Assembly (NCBI RefSeq): GCF_006538345.1
Contig: NZ_BJKL01000007.1
Span: forward strand, 1 to 64,000
Direction of reading: 5' to 3'
Length of the DNA stretch: 64,000 nt
Origin: Alteromonas sp. KUL49
Lineage (GTDB): Bacteria; Pseudomonadota; Gammaproteobacteria; Enterobacterales; Alteromonadaceae
Part shown: piece by piece, positions 17,468 to 26,911 of the stretch
Position numbering within the stretch: the first letter of the stretch is position 1
Layout: each line of letters starts with the position of its first letter
Position numbers and translations under genes: made by a program
Notes under the pieces: generated by a model
What the model was told of the DNA's origin: nothing
Database searches by the model: none
The model's input: the letters and a program-made list of their open reading frames with translations, nothing else

Positions 17468-18382
17468 CTAACGCGACCTAACATTGATACGATTTTTCCC
17501 AGATTGTTTGGCCTCGTACATCAAGCTATCAGACATAGTAACGAAAGCCTTAAAGTCATTGTCTGTAGGCACGATTGAACACAACCCGATGCTTACTCCT
17601 AGGTGCCCTGCATCTTGGCCGTCGAGTGCACTTATAGGAACAGTGTTAATCTCGTTTAATAGGTTGTGCGCCAGCTTTAAGGATTGGCCTCTAGACGTAT
17701 TTCCCCATAATGCGACAAATTCATCACTGCCCAAACGAGCGCACATATCTGATGCTCTCCCCGTATACTGCTTCATTTTTTGCGCAACTTCTCTTAAGCA
17801 GTTATCGCCAATCTCGTGACCAAAGCTATCATTGATCGCTTTGAGGCCATCAATATCGACAATTGCGAGGGAGATAGGATGCTGATTTCTGCGACAATGA
17901 TGCCACTCGTAGTCAAGAAACTCATCGAATCTGCGGCGGTTAGCAATTTTAGTCAATGGGTCTGTGCGAGTCAGTCGCTGATTCTCACGCTCTAAACTTT
18001 TTCGCTGTGAGATATCCTGATGAGAAATAATAAAGTAGGTACTGTCGTTATATTGAAATCTGTCTATTTTCATTTCGTACCAAGCATTACCGTCATTATG
18101 GCTTGGGTACTCCATGGTAAAGTTGGACAAAGTGCCGTTTCTCAGTTTTGTTAAGCCTTGAATAACAAGGGTTTTGAACTCTCCACTGTCATAGTCCAAT
18201 GTAGATTCTGGCTGATAATAGTTATACCCAATCCATTCAACATTCGATGGAGGGCTATATTGGTTCGAAAATGAGCTCCACGCTTGATTCACGTAAACAA
18301 TGGTGAACTGGCTATCCATAATAGCAATAGGATGAGTAAAGGCCTGAAAGGCTTGAGACAGTAAATGATCAGACATATCCAT
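17468..18382 (-). CDS. PAS-GGDEF diguanylate cyclase with altered signature
   Basis: Soluble, 304 aa. Residues about 1-120 form a PAS domain (IAIMDSQFTIVYVNQAW). A GGDEF domain follows (DPLTKIANRRRFDEFL, DIDGLKAINDSFGHEIGD). The active-site loop reads RLGSDEF, i.e. GSDEF instead of GGDEF, so cyclase activity is uncertain. No RxxD inhibitory site is evident before it. The start codon abuts the stop of the histidine-kinase gene upstream (TAA-ATG), so the two are coupled and likely belong to one signalling unit. Confidence 0.88.
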   Translation of the reverse strand: MDMSDHLLSQAFQAFTHPIAIMDSQFTIVYVNQAWSSFSNQYSPPSNVEWIGYNYYQPESTLDYDSGEFKTLVIQGLTKLRNGTLSNFTMEYPSHNDGNAWYEMKIDRFQYNDSTYFIISHQDISQRKSLERENQRLTRTDPLTKIANRRRFDEFLDYEWHHCRRNQHPISLAIVDIDGLKAINDSFGHEIGDNCLREVAQKMKQYTGRASDMCARLGSDEFVALWGNTSRGQSLKLAHNLLNEINTVPISALDGQDAGHLGVSIGLCSIVPTDNDFKAFVTMSDSLMYEAKQSGKNRINVRSR

Positions 18383-20158
18383 TTACTCTGTTCCTATCGG
18401 AAAACTGAGTTCAAACTTTGTCCATTCGTCCAGTCTACTCGTTGCCGTTATCTCTCCTTTTAATGACTGAGTCACTAGGTTGTAAACCACACTCAGCCCC
18501 AGCCCTGTGCCACCATGCTCCCGGCTAGTGGTATAAAAGGGCTCAAATATGCGCTTTAATGCGTTACTGTCTATACCGCAGCCATTGTCTTGAAATGTAA
18601 TGAGCAACCTTGCTTCAACCTGCTTAAAGTGAATGCGAATCTCACCATTAAACACCTCTCTAAACCCATGGGTAAATGCGTTATCGATTAAATTGGTGAC
18701 TATTTGAGAAACTGCACCTGGAAGCGTTTTAACAACGACGTTGTCTTTTCCACTCACGAACATTCTTATGTTTTTCTTCTCTACCTTGGGTGACATCGCA
18801 CTGAGGATCTCTTTTAGGTATGACTTCACGTTTATCGAACGTTGCTCATTATGAGTTTGATCTACCGCTATTTGTTTAAAGTTTTCAACAAGCTCTGCGG
18901 CTCTGTGTAGATTTGTCAGAAGCAAATCACAACCGTTGGTGATGTCGTGACAATACTCGTCAAATTTACTCTTACTCAGTGAGCCCGTTTTAGCACTGGA
19001 TTGCAGCGAGCCAGAGATGTGTTCTAAATGGCTAGCACAGGTTAATGCTACACCCAGTGGCGTGTTAATTTCGTGAGCTACTCCTGCAACAAGATTACCT
19101 AGTGCAGCCATTTTTTCGCTTTCAATGAGTTGCTCTTGCGTTGATTTTAGGGCGCTAAGCGTCTCTTCTAATTTGCAATTAGATTGAGTCAGCGCTTCGG
19201 TGCGTTCTTCCACCAAGGATTCCAACGACTCGTTAAGTGCTTGTAGTTGACTTTGGACATCTTTGAGTAGCGTGATATCGTCGTAGGTTCCTACCACCCC
19301 TACTACATCATCGTTGTCATCAATGATGGGACGTTTGGACGTTCTCAACCAAATAGTATTTCCATTCTGATGTGTCTGCGGTTCTTCTGAACAAATCATG
19401 TGTTCTCTCGTAGACATCGTATTTGCGTCATCGCCACGATACAGCTCAGCTTGCTCTGGGAAGACATCAAAATCGGTCAAACCAACGAGGTCCGCAGGAC
19501 AGTTTTTTGAAGCGTCATCTGAGAACGCCTTATTACAACCGACATAAACTGACTGACGATTCTTCCAAAACACCCGCTGTGGCATAAGGTCTAATACGGT
19601 TTGGTAAGTATTGATATCGAGTTTTTGCTTTAAATACACACTTCGATTCACAAAGTGCGACGATAAACACTGATGTACTGCTGGGAACATAGTGTCCATT
19701 GCTGTGGCTTCCTTGACCTTGCATATTACGAGCCCACACAAATCGTTTTTATTAAAAAAAGGAACTACCGAGAAATGCTGGTCACTGAAGTTAAATTTAG
19801 ATACCCAGGACTCAACACTAAGAAGATTGTCACGGAGTGATTCACCTGTAACTAGGAGTTCACTTCTTTTTTCATACAAAGCTTGAAACAAAGTGGGGCG
19901 CTCGTTCTCAGCAAGCTCAAACTCGAACTTACCAGCGTTTTTTCCATGAGAATTACTCGCCACTAAATGATGAGAGAACTTATAGCGATTGTTCTGACTG
20001 TCTTTATAGACTTCGCTAAATATAATGAGTCTAGTGGAGAGCAATTCAGACAAGGCGCCTAGCGTTTCAGTAAACAAATTTCCTTGAGTTTCATCAGTGA
20101 CTTTTGTGTCCAACAAACCACGGATGATGTTCAGTTGCAATTCACTCTGCGCTGACAT
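18383..20158 (-). CDS. soluble sensor histidine kinase (GAF-like/PAS/HisKA/HATPase)
   Basis: 591 aa without membrane segments. Residues about 1-180 look GAF-like; a PAS domain follows (YQTVLDLMPQRVFWKNRQSV at about 185-204, ending VVGVVGTYDDIT). A coiled coil links to the kinase core: phosphoacceptor in GVAHEINTPLG, N-box IDNAFTHGF, G1 FQDNGCGID and G2 GGTGLGLSVV. No receiver domain is attached and no separate regulator is adjacent; the diguanylate cyclase downstream is the coupled gene. Confidence 0.9.
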   Translation of the reverse strand: MSAQSELQLNIIRGLLDTKVTDETQGNLFTETLGALSELLSTRLIIFSEVYKDSQNNRYKFSHHLVASNSHGKNAGKFEFELAENERPTLFQALYEKRSELLVTGESLRDNLLSVESWVSKFNFSDQHFSVVPFFNKNDLCGLVICKVKEATAMDTMFPAVHQCLSSHFVNRSVYLKQKLDINTYQTVLDLMPQRVFWKNRQSVYVGCNKAFSDDASKNCPADLVGLTDFDVFPEQAELYRGDDANTMSTREHMICSEEPQTHQNGNTIWLRTSKRPIIDDNDDVVGVVGTYDDITLLKDVQSQLQALNESLESLVEERTEALTQSNCKLEETLSALKSTQEQLIESEKMAALGNLVAGVAHEINTPLGVALTCASHLEHISGSLQSSAKTGSLSKSKFDEYCHDITNGCDLLLTNLHRAAELVENFKQIAVDQTHNEQRSINVKSYLKEILSAMSPKVEKKNIRMFVSGKDNVVVKTLPGAVSQIVTNLIDNAFTHGFREVFNGEIRIHFKQVEARLLITFQDNGCGIDSNALKRIFEPFYTTSREHGGTGLGLSVVYNLVTQSLKGEITATSRLDEWTKFELSFPIGTE

Positions 20159-20256
20159 TCAGTAACCTCAATGTGGAGCCGTTCATTTAAACATGACCTA
20201 ACGGTCGCTTCCTTACCATAGTAAATTAGTTGAGTTTTGCGCCAAACGCGAAAACA

Positions 20257-22272
20257 TCAGTTAATAAAACGAGATACCCATTCTTCTACAGGCAGCGGTT
20301 TAGAAAAATAATACCCTTGAATAGCAACGTTTCCGCGCTGCGCTTCTAGGTAATCCAGTTGAATTTGGTTTTCAACGCCCTCTGCAACAATTTTCAAGTT
20401 CAGCGCATTAGCCATTTGAATTATCAGATTTACGATGGGTACATAGCTGTCACTTGAAACAATAGAATCAATAAATGTTTTATCTATCTTTAATTCAGTT
20501 ACCGGAAGGTTCTTAATGTAGCTGAGACTTGAGTATCCTGTACCAAAGTCATCTATCGAAAACCGAACGCCTTTTTCACGCAGTGTCTGCATTTTCTCGC
20601 TAATCAACTGAAAATCAGCCACTAGAACACTCTCGGTCAACTCCAGTGTAATCTGCTCAAAACTCACGCCGTAATCTTCAATAGTACTGGTAAATCGCTT
20701 GAGAAAGCTGGGTTGCGCAATATGTTTGGCGCTTATATTAATAGAAATTGAGCCAGCATAAGACTTGTTTGAGTTATACACAGCTAACAGTTCACACACC
20801 TGTTCAATGACCCAGGTGTCAATCTCAACAATCTTTCCATTTTGCTCTGCAAGTGCGATGAACTCGTCTGGCCTTATATTGCCCAGCTCAGGAGAGTTCC
20901 AGCGAACCAGTGCTTCTGTACCAACAATATTCTTCGCGGTATCGAATTGAGGCTGTAAGACTAAATAGAGTTCGTCCAAAAAACTGTGATTTTGCATGGC
21001 GTAAATAAGGTCGAATTGACGCCGTAAAAAAGCGATTTCTCTTACCGTTGCGACGGCAAAACGATTGCCACCGTCAGCCTTCGCCCCCTTCATTGTCAGT
21101 TCCAAAAGAGGTTTGAGATCCTTGTGATTTATCGAAGGAACATAATTTTCTAATAAACCAATAGAAGCGGTAATACTGACCATTTCACCGTCAATAACCA
21201 CAGGGGCTGCAATAATATCTACAAGTTTGTCTGCCAAATTGTAGGAAAACGACGGTTTGTTTTCATACAGTTGATCACCGTCTACATTGCGCAGGCAGTC
21301 TTGAACGATAATAAAAAAGCTATCCCCCGAATATCGATATATCTCACAGCCAGAAGGCAATACCACTTTGATTTTATCGACAACAGCACGCAACAGCTCA
21401 TCAGCCATCTCTTCATTATAGATAAGATTAAACTGGGAAAACTTATCAAGGTTTATCAATAGCAAAGCAAATTGGTGACGCTTGCGTATGTGGTCGTCTA
21501 TCGACCTTCCCTCAATACGCTCCATACAGTCTTTAATATCGTTTTCAAAAGAGTATCGATTCATGGCACCCGTTAAATCATCGTAAAACGCGAGTTTATT
21601 GATTCGTTCTTCGGCCTGTTTTTGGCTCGTAATATCAACAATAAACGCGATAAACTCATCCCTGTCATCGTCAAACGTTGCTCCACCGATAAGTGCCGTC
21701 ATTTGGTCGCCATGCTTACCGACAAACACTTTTTCATAGGCAGGAATTTCACCGCTCTCGGCCAGGGTTTCAAATGCCATTTCATCACTTTGCTCGTATT
21801 GGTAGTCTGACACTTTCATCCAACTGACAGCGCCCAGTTCAAAGTCCTCTCGAGAATATCCGAGCATAGATAAAAAAGTATCATTCACATCCACGATCTT
21901 CCCTGTGGTGTCTCCACGAATAATCCCGATGAAGCTAGAAGACTCCCAACGTTTAAATCTGACGGCATCCTTCAATATCTGAGCGTTTTTTTCGCCAATT
22001 TGTTTTAACGTAAGTTCGAGGTCGTCTTTAATGTTGAATAGGGTGGATGTCATCACGTTAAAATTTAATGCGAGTTCAGCCACCTCATCATTGCCTTTAA
22101 TAACAACCGCTTCTCGCTGTTGAAATTGGATAATCTTATTCACTGCCTGATTAAGCACGGTGATAGGAGATGCGATACGTTTAGCAAAGTAAATGGACAA
22201 TCCAAGTACAATCAACACAACCAATACGACAAAAAAGATGATGTTTAAAAAACGCGCGATTGATGTGGTCAT
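20257..22272 (-). CDS. HAMP-PAS-GGDEF-EAL protein, 3' part of a frameshifted gene
   Basis: 671 aa starting with a transmembrane helix and HAMP domain (SIYFAKRIASPITVLNQAV), then PAS, GGDEF and EAL. The GGDEF loop is degenerate (YRYSGDSFF), so cyclase activity is unlikely. The EAL domain looks catalytic: TEALVRW, SINISA, LELTESV, DDFGTGYSSLSYIK and LKIDKTFI, which suggests c-di-GMP phosphodiesterase activity. A normal protein of this type has a periplasmic Cache domain between two membrane helices; that portion is encoded just upstream in another frame. The 671-aa product alone would lack its sensor. Confidence 0.85.
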   Translation of the reverse strand: MTTSIARFLNIIFFVVLVVLIVLGLSIYFAKRIASPITVLNQAVNKIIQFQQREAVVIKGNDEVAELALNFNVMTSTLFNIKDDLELTLKQIGEKNAQILKDAVRFKRWESSSFIGIIRGDTTGKIVDVNDTFLSMLGYSREDFELGAVSWMKVSDYQYEQSDEMAFETLAESGEIPAYEKVFVGKHGDQMTALIGGATFDDDRDEFIAFIVDITSQKQAEERINKLAFYDDLTGAMNRYSFENDIKDCMERIEGRSIDDHIRKRHQFALLLINLDKFSQFNLIYNEEMADELLRAVVDKIKVVLPSGCEIYRYSGDSFFIIVQDCLRNVDGDQLYENKPSFSYNLADKLVDIIAAPVVIDGEMVSITASIGLLENYVPSINHKDLKPLLELTMKGAKADGGNRFAVATVREIAFLRRQFDLIYAMQNHSFLDELYLVLQPQFDTAKNIVGTEALVRWNSPELGNIRPDEFIALAEQNGKIVEIDTWVIEQVCELLAVYNSNKSYAGSISINISAKHIAQPSFLKRFTSTIEDYGVSFEQITLELTESVLVADFQLISEKMQTLREKGVRFSIDDFGTGYSSLSYIKNLPVTELKIDKTFIDSIVSSDSYVPIVNLIIQMANALNLKIVAEGVENQIQLDYLEAQRGNVAIQGYYFSKPLPVEEWVSRFIN

Positions 22273-23113
22273 AGGCTTCTTGCTTATCTATCTTAACAAT
22301 GATCCCCCAATCAACTTCTTCGATATATCGGGAAACGGCAATTACCGGTTCATTCCTATAGTCAGGAAAATCGGTAAACGTACTGGTCGATTTGTTAAGT
22401 GCATGAATGATAGGGATGTTAAGGTTGTCTTTAGGTATAACAATGTTCAGCGCAGAATTGCTGTTATGTCGAGTCGGAGTAAGAAAAACGGCGTCACCGT
22501 CTTTATTACGAGATGCAACGACTGTCTCTCCGGTTTTTCCCAAGCCGGTATAGTCCTGCACCAGAGACAACATGCTGTCTGGTAGAATCTCTATTACCAT
22601 GAAGGCAATGGCTTCACCTTCGAGTAACACTGGACCATAAACGTTCATCACCAACTGTCCGGTCTCTGAATACGAGACGTCAATGACGTAGTCGCTGGTA
22701 GAAGTATAAACTGAGCGGTCAATATAGGGGAACCTGTCTTCATTGCTAGCGCAAATTAGTACGCCGTCTACGTCGTACAAACTTATGGCTCTGAAGTGAA
22801 GAATCCCCTCTTTGGCATCTTTAAGGATCTTATTGATACTCTGAATTTTATCAAAAGCCTGTGGTGCGAGATTGTATTCGCTAATGAGTTGACGAAGCCG
22901 GGTTCGAGAGGCAACCGTGCGAAACATGTCGAACTCTTTTTGCTGAGCAGCTCGAATTCGATTAAATTGAATAGACGCAACAGATTGCAGATGATCGATA
23001 ACCTGACGTTCTATGTGCAGTCTTTCAATGAAATAAAGCACGCTTCCGCATATAAGTAGCGGAAGCAGTGCAACACAAAGGTAAGAAAATAAAAGCCGCT
23101 CTTTTAGCTTCAT
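22181..23113 (-). CDS. membrane-anchored Cache sensor, 5' part of a frameshifted gene
   Basis: 310 aa. A first membrane helix (about residues 8-28) is followed by a double-Cache-like periplasmic domain (RAISLYDVDGVLICASNED, VNVYGPVLLEGEAIAFMVIE, and the terminal EVDWGIIVKIDKQEAY). After HINRAFFK the reading frame leaves the natural continuation and ends about 20 codons later with out-of-character residues. Dropping one T from either T6 run (22247-22252 or 22231-22236 on the plus-strand complement) fuses it to the second membrane helix and HAMP of the downstream ORF. It is read here as one broken or phase-shifted gene spanning 20257-23113. Confidence 0.82.
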   Translation of the reverse strand: MKLKERLLFSYLCVALLPLLICGSVLYFIERLHIERQVIDHLQSVASIQFNRIRAAQQKEFDMFRTVASRTRLRQLISEYNLAPQAFDKIQSINKILKDAKEGILHFRAISLYDVDGVLICASNEDRFPYIDRSVYTSTSDYVIDVSYSETGQLVMNVYGPVLLEGEAIAFMVIEILPDSMLSLVQDYTGLGKTGETVVASRNKDGDAVFLTPTRHNSNSALNIVIPKDNLNIPIIHALNKSTSTFTDFPDYRNEPVIAVSRYIEEVDWGIIVKIDKQEAYDHINRAFFKHHLFCRIGCVDCTWIVHLLC

Positions 23114-23230
23114 TGCCGTCCGAGATGAAATAGGTTAGCCATTGAAAAGATTGCGATAAGGCCAACTATCAAAAAGAATACTGCGATATTCTTACTATAG
23201 ACGATTACTCAGAAGTTAAATGAAAGATAT

Positions 23231-26200
23231 TCAATTTTCGACGTTTAGTGCATAGCGTCTGTCCAAAACACTACTGCCTACACCATTTCTTTTGGTGACT
23301 TTTAGTTGGGTGGGAATACGCTCTTTCATGGCGTCAATATGACTGATTACACCTATCATTTTTCCAGATGCATTTAGGTTATCTAATGCGTCTAATGCAA
23401 CATCAAGGGTTTCGGCATCAAGCGTACCGAACCCCTCATCAAGAAAAAGTGAATCTATACTGGTTTTATGACTCACTAGGTCAGATAACGCCAGCGCCAA
23501 AGCTAAACTCACGAGAAAACTTTCACCACCGGATAAAGTTTTTGTATCTCGCTCTACGTCACCTTGCCATGTATCAAGCACACTCAAACTCAGACCTTCA
23601 CCCGACTGCCTTTTCAATTGATATCGACCGTGAAGCTTGTCCAATCTGCCGTTTGCCAGATAGACCAAATTATCTAGGGTTAGCCCTTGGGCAAACTTTC
23701 TGAATTTGTCACCATTTGCCGACCCAATCAGTGAGTGAAGGTAAGCAATATCGTCATATTCTTGTTCAAATTGCGCTTTCTGTTCGAGTAATGTCTGTTG
23801 ATTTTTTCTTGTCGTTTCGTCAGCCTCTAATTGCTGTGTCACCTTTCCTAATTGCGCCAGGCTAGATTCATGCTGCTCCACTAACACATCGACCTTATGC
23901 TCAACAGAAGCCAGAGGTTCACGTTTCCAGAGGGCAGAATGTTGATGATCATTAAGCTCATTGGCTTGTGTTAGTAGCTGCTGTGTAATCGTGCTTAAGT
24001 AGTGAGCTTTGCGTTTTAGTTCTTCATCGAGTTTCTGGAGTTGTTCTTGCTCATGATCACTGAGCAGCGCAGATAGAAAATCTTCTTCGCTCTTGAACAC
24101 ACTATTTTCAATGGTACTGGTCCATTTAATTGATAGCTCTGCAATATGACCTTTCATGTCTATTAGCTGTTGATTTAGTGTATTGGCCTTTGATGTCAAC
24201 GCAGCATGCTCTGTGGTTCGCTCCGACACTTGCCTTTGATTGAGTTTGAGATCATTCAGCGCATCGTTTGATTGAGCGTGCATAGTTTGCTTAGATTGAA
24301 CTATGTCTCCCTGCGGAAACACAGACGTGCGTTCTCTTTCTAGTGTTTGTATCTCACTCGCCAGAGCATCAATATCACCATCAAATCTTTTTTGCTGCGC
24401 TTGATAATCGATGAGTCGCTGCGCAAGGTTGTCGATATCTGTTTTTAACGGCGCGATATCTAAACTTAATGTATGAACCTGTTCAGATGTCGATTTAAAA
24501 GCCTTCGCTGAAGCCTGTTTTTCATCTAACCATAACAAGATCTCATCGAAGGTCAGCAGACCAGCGCCGTGTTGAGAGATTTGCTGTTCTAGCGTACTTT
24601 GTAAAGCTTCAACTTGAGCCTTCAAGTTCTCTAGATTCTCTTTACCTTTGCGCTGAGTCTCTGTTAATTGAGCTAGTGTCTGCTGAGCTAGTGCCACTTG
24701 GTTTTGTAACTGACCGTGATGTTTTTGTGCGGCAGTGAATAATTCCGAGGCTTTCAGGTAGTCTTGTTGTCTTTGAGACTGGGCTTTTAATAATGCTTGT
24801 GTTTTTTCTAACAACGCATTTTGCTTGCCAATATAACTGACTAAGCTTTGACGGTCCTCAATATCGATATTCTCGCCCATCTCGGCCAGAACAGAAGACC
24901 ACTGGGCACCTAATTGATTGATTTCACTATTTATTTGACTAAGTTCACTTTGTATCTGCTCCTGCCTTCTTTCGCCCCCTTCTCGTTGAAGCTTTGCTTC
25001 TTGACCGTTTTCCTCAATGTCCCTTAATTCGATTTGCAGAGCTTCTCGACGCTTTACTGTATCAGGCAAATCAATGTGCATAGACGCCAAAGGATGGTCA
25101 GTCGATCCACAAAGCGGACAAGGCTGTTGTGGAATTAACTGATGGCGAAATTGCGCTAGCTCCTCTTCTTGAGCAATTAACGCAGCAACATCTTGCAGTT
25201 GTTGTTTTGTAGACTTATAGCGTTCTCTGAGCTGCGCCTGCAACTGAGAAAAATGCACCACTTCTTTTTGTACCTTTGCACTCTCACTCGAGAGCGATTC
25301 AACTTTATCAATCAACTCTCCGTGGCGCTTTTGCCATTGTTCACCGTTGAGCCCGAGTTTCCAGCGCTGATTAGCCTCAGAGATTTTCGCCTCGAGTACC
25401 TCTGGAGATCCTCGCTCCAATAGTCTCTGCCACTCGTCATATTTACTCGCAGAGTCTCGCTGGTTGACGTCCAACTCCCGGCTTATTTGAATAAGTTGCT
25501 TTTCAAGCTCGATAACCTCTACTTTTTTATTCGACACTTCACAAACACCAATATCCTGTTTTGCCGTCAAGTCTGCTATCTGGTCGCCGAGTGAAATTCC
25601 CTGTTGAGCGAGCGCTCGCCAACCACTCAAGCTCTCCAGAACGGTCTCATCACCTTTATTGGCTAATAAGTAAGTTTGTGCTTCGGTTAGCTTTATTTTT
25701 TTATCTTCAAGTACTTGTTGTTTCGACGATAATTCTTCGATTGTTTGTTCTAGCTGTTGTTGATTGAGTACTTTTTGACTAACTAACCGGGATTTATCAC
25801 GAGCAAGTTCGCGTAATCGATTGTCCAATGGAATAACAACGTCACCGATCAGTGTGTTTAGCTGTTCTTGCTCAGCGACAACCTTATTGTACTTTGTCTC
25901 AGCATCTAATAGCCGTACTTTGGAAGTTTCCAACTGATTTTCGCTATTAGACTGTACTGAGGTAACCTCTTGAATATGTTTAAATAAAGCTTCGCTGTCA
26001 GAGACCTTGCGCTTAATTTCATCATATTGTGGACGTAACTGCTGAGCAGGCTCTCCCAAGGCGAGTTTATCCAATTGGGATTTAGCAAGGTTTTTCGAGT
26101 GTTCAAACTCAGCTTTTTCATTGGTGAGCTGCGCCTGTCGCTTTTCACATTGGTCAAACTGCATTCGCCAATGCTGCTGCTCTCTCAGAGACGTTAACTC

Positions 26201-26911
26201 TTGTTTCTGGTTGCTGACTTCAATGTGCAATGAAGTACTTGCTTGTTGTAATGCAGAGAGTGTCTCTTCATCCAACAAATCAATAGCTTCCAATCGAATA
26301 TCAAATTGTGCTCGCTGTTGCTTTGCATCGGTAAAACGTTGATGTATTGCTCTGGAGATATTGCCGTAAATTTCTGTACCCGTTAGCTCTTCAAGTAATT
26401 CTGCTCGCTCGTTCTCATTGGCATTGAGAAATGCGGCAAAGTCACCTTGCGATAACATCATAGACTTCGTAAAGCGTCCGAAATTGAGACCGGTGAGACT
26501 CTCAATTAACTCACTTTTCTGACGAACTTGTGTAGCCAATACATTGCCACTCTCCACTTCAGCAAGCTCAACATCGGCATTTTGTAAACGCCCATCTACC
26601 TGCCCTCTTGCCCTGCGCATACTCCAAAATGCCCGATATGCTTTACCCTTTATTTCGAACTCCACTTCTGCGAGGCACTCAGCGCAACCTCGCGTCATAA
26701 TGTCGTTGTCGCTGGTAGTTATTGGGCCAAGACGGGGGGTTTGGTGATAAAGCGCGAGACAGATCCCGTCCAATAACGTCGTTTTTCCTGCGCCCGTGGG
26801 CCCTGTAATCGCAAAAAGTCCGCTGTCGATAAAGGGAGAGTCATTGAAGTTAATCTTCCACTCACCTTTTAAGGCATTGAGGTTTTTAAATCGCAACGTA
26901 AGAATTTTCAT
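23231..26911 (-). CDS. sbcC: exonuclease subunit SbcC
   Basis: 1226-aa SMC/Rad50-type ATPase. Walker A is GPTGAGKTTLLDG at about residues 37-49. Two long coiled coils flank the zinc hook CPLCG (about residue 600). The C-terminal signature LSGGESFLVSLALALALSD and Walker B SLFLDEGFGTLD complete the ATPase head. With SbcD it cleaves DNA hairpins and processes double-strand breaks. Its start overlaps the sbcD stop by 4 bases, the usual sbcDC arrangement. Confidence 0.95.
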   Translation of the reverse strand: MKILTLRFKNLNALKGEWKINFNDSPFIDSGLFAITGPTGAGKTTLLDGICLALYHQTPRLGPITTSDNDIMTRGCAECLAEVEFEIKGKAYRAFWSMRRARGQVDGRLQNADVELAEVESGNVLATQVRQKSELIESLTGLNFGRFTKSMMLSQGDFAAFLNANENERAELLEELTGTEIYGNISRAIHQRFTDAKQQRAQFDIRLEAIDLLDEETLSALQQASTSLHIEVSNQKQELTSLREQQHWRMQFDQCEKRQAQLTNEKAEFEHSKNLAKSQLDKLALGEPAQQLRPQYDEIKRKVSDSEALFKHIQEVTSVQSNSENQLETSKVRLLDAETKYNKVVAEQEQLNTLIGDVVIPLDNRLRELARDKSRLVSQKVLNQQQLEQTIEELSSKQQVLEDKKIKLTEAQTYLLANKGDETVLESLSGWRALAQQGISLGDQIADLTAKQDIGVCEVSNKKVEVIELEKQLIQISRELDVNQRDSASKYDEWQRLLERGSPEVLEAKISEANQRWKLGLNGEQWQKRHGELIDKVESLSSESAKVQKEVVHFSQLQAQLRERYKSTKQQLQDVAALIAQEEELAQFRHQLIPQQPCPLCGSTDHPLASMHIDLPDTVKRREALQIELRDIEENGQEAKLQREGGERRQEQIQSELSQINSEINQLGAQWSSVLAEMGENIDIEDRQSLVSYIGKQNALLEKTQALLKAQSQRQQDYLKASELFTAAQKHHGQLQNQVALAQQTLAQLTETQRKGKENLENLKAQVEALQSTLEQQISQHGAGLLTFDEILLWLDEKQASAKAFKSTSEQVHTLSLDIAPLKTDIDNLAQRLIDYQAQQKRFDGDIDALASEIQTLERERTSVFPQGDIVQSKQTMHAQSNDALNDLKLNQRQVSERTTEHAALTSKANTLNQQLIDMKGHIAELSIKWTSTIENSVFKSEEDFLSALLSDHEQEQLQKLDEELKRKAHYLSTITQQLLTQANELNDHQHSALWKREPLASVEHKVDVLVEQHESSLAQLGKVTQQLEADETTRKNQQTLLEQKAQFEQEYDDIAYLHSLIGSANGDKFRKFAQGLTLDNLVYLANGRLDKLHGRYQLKRQSGEGLSLSVLDTWQGDVERDTKTLSGGESFLVSLALALALSDLVSHKTSIDSLFLDEGFGTLDAETLDVALDALDNLNASGKMIGVISHIDAMKERIPTQLKVTKRNGVGSSVLDRRYALNVEN

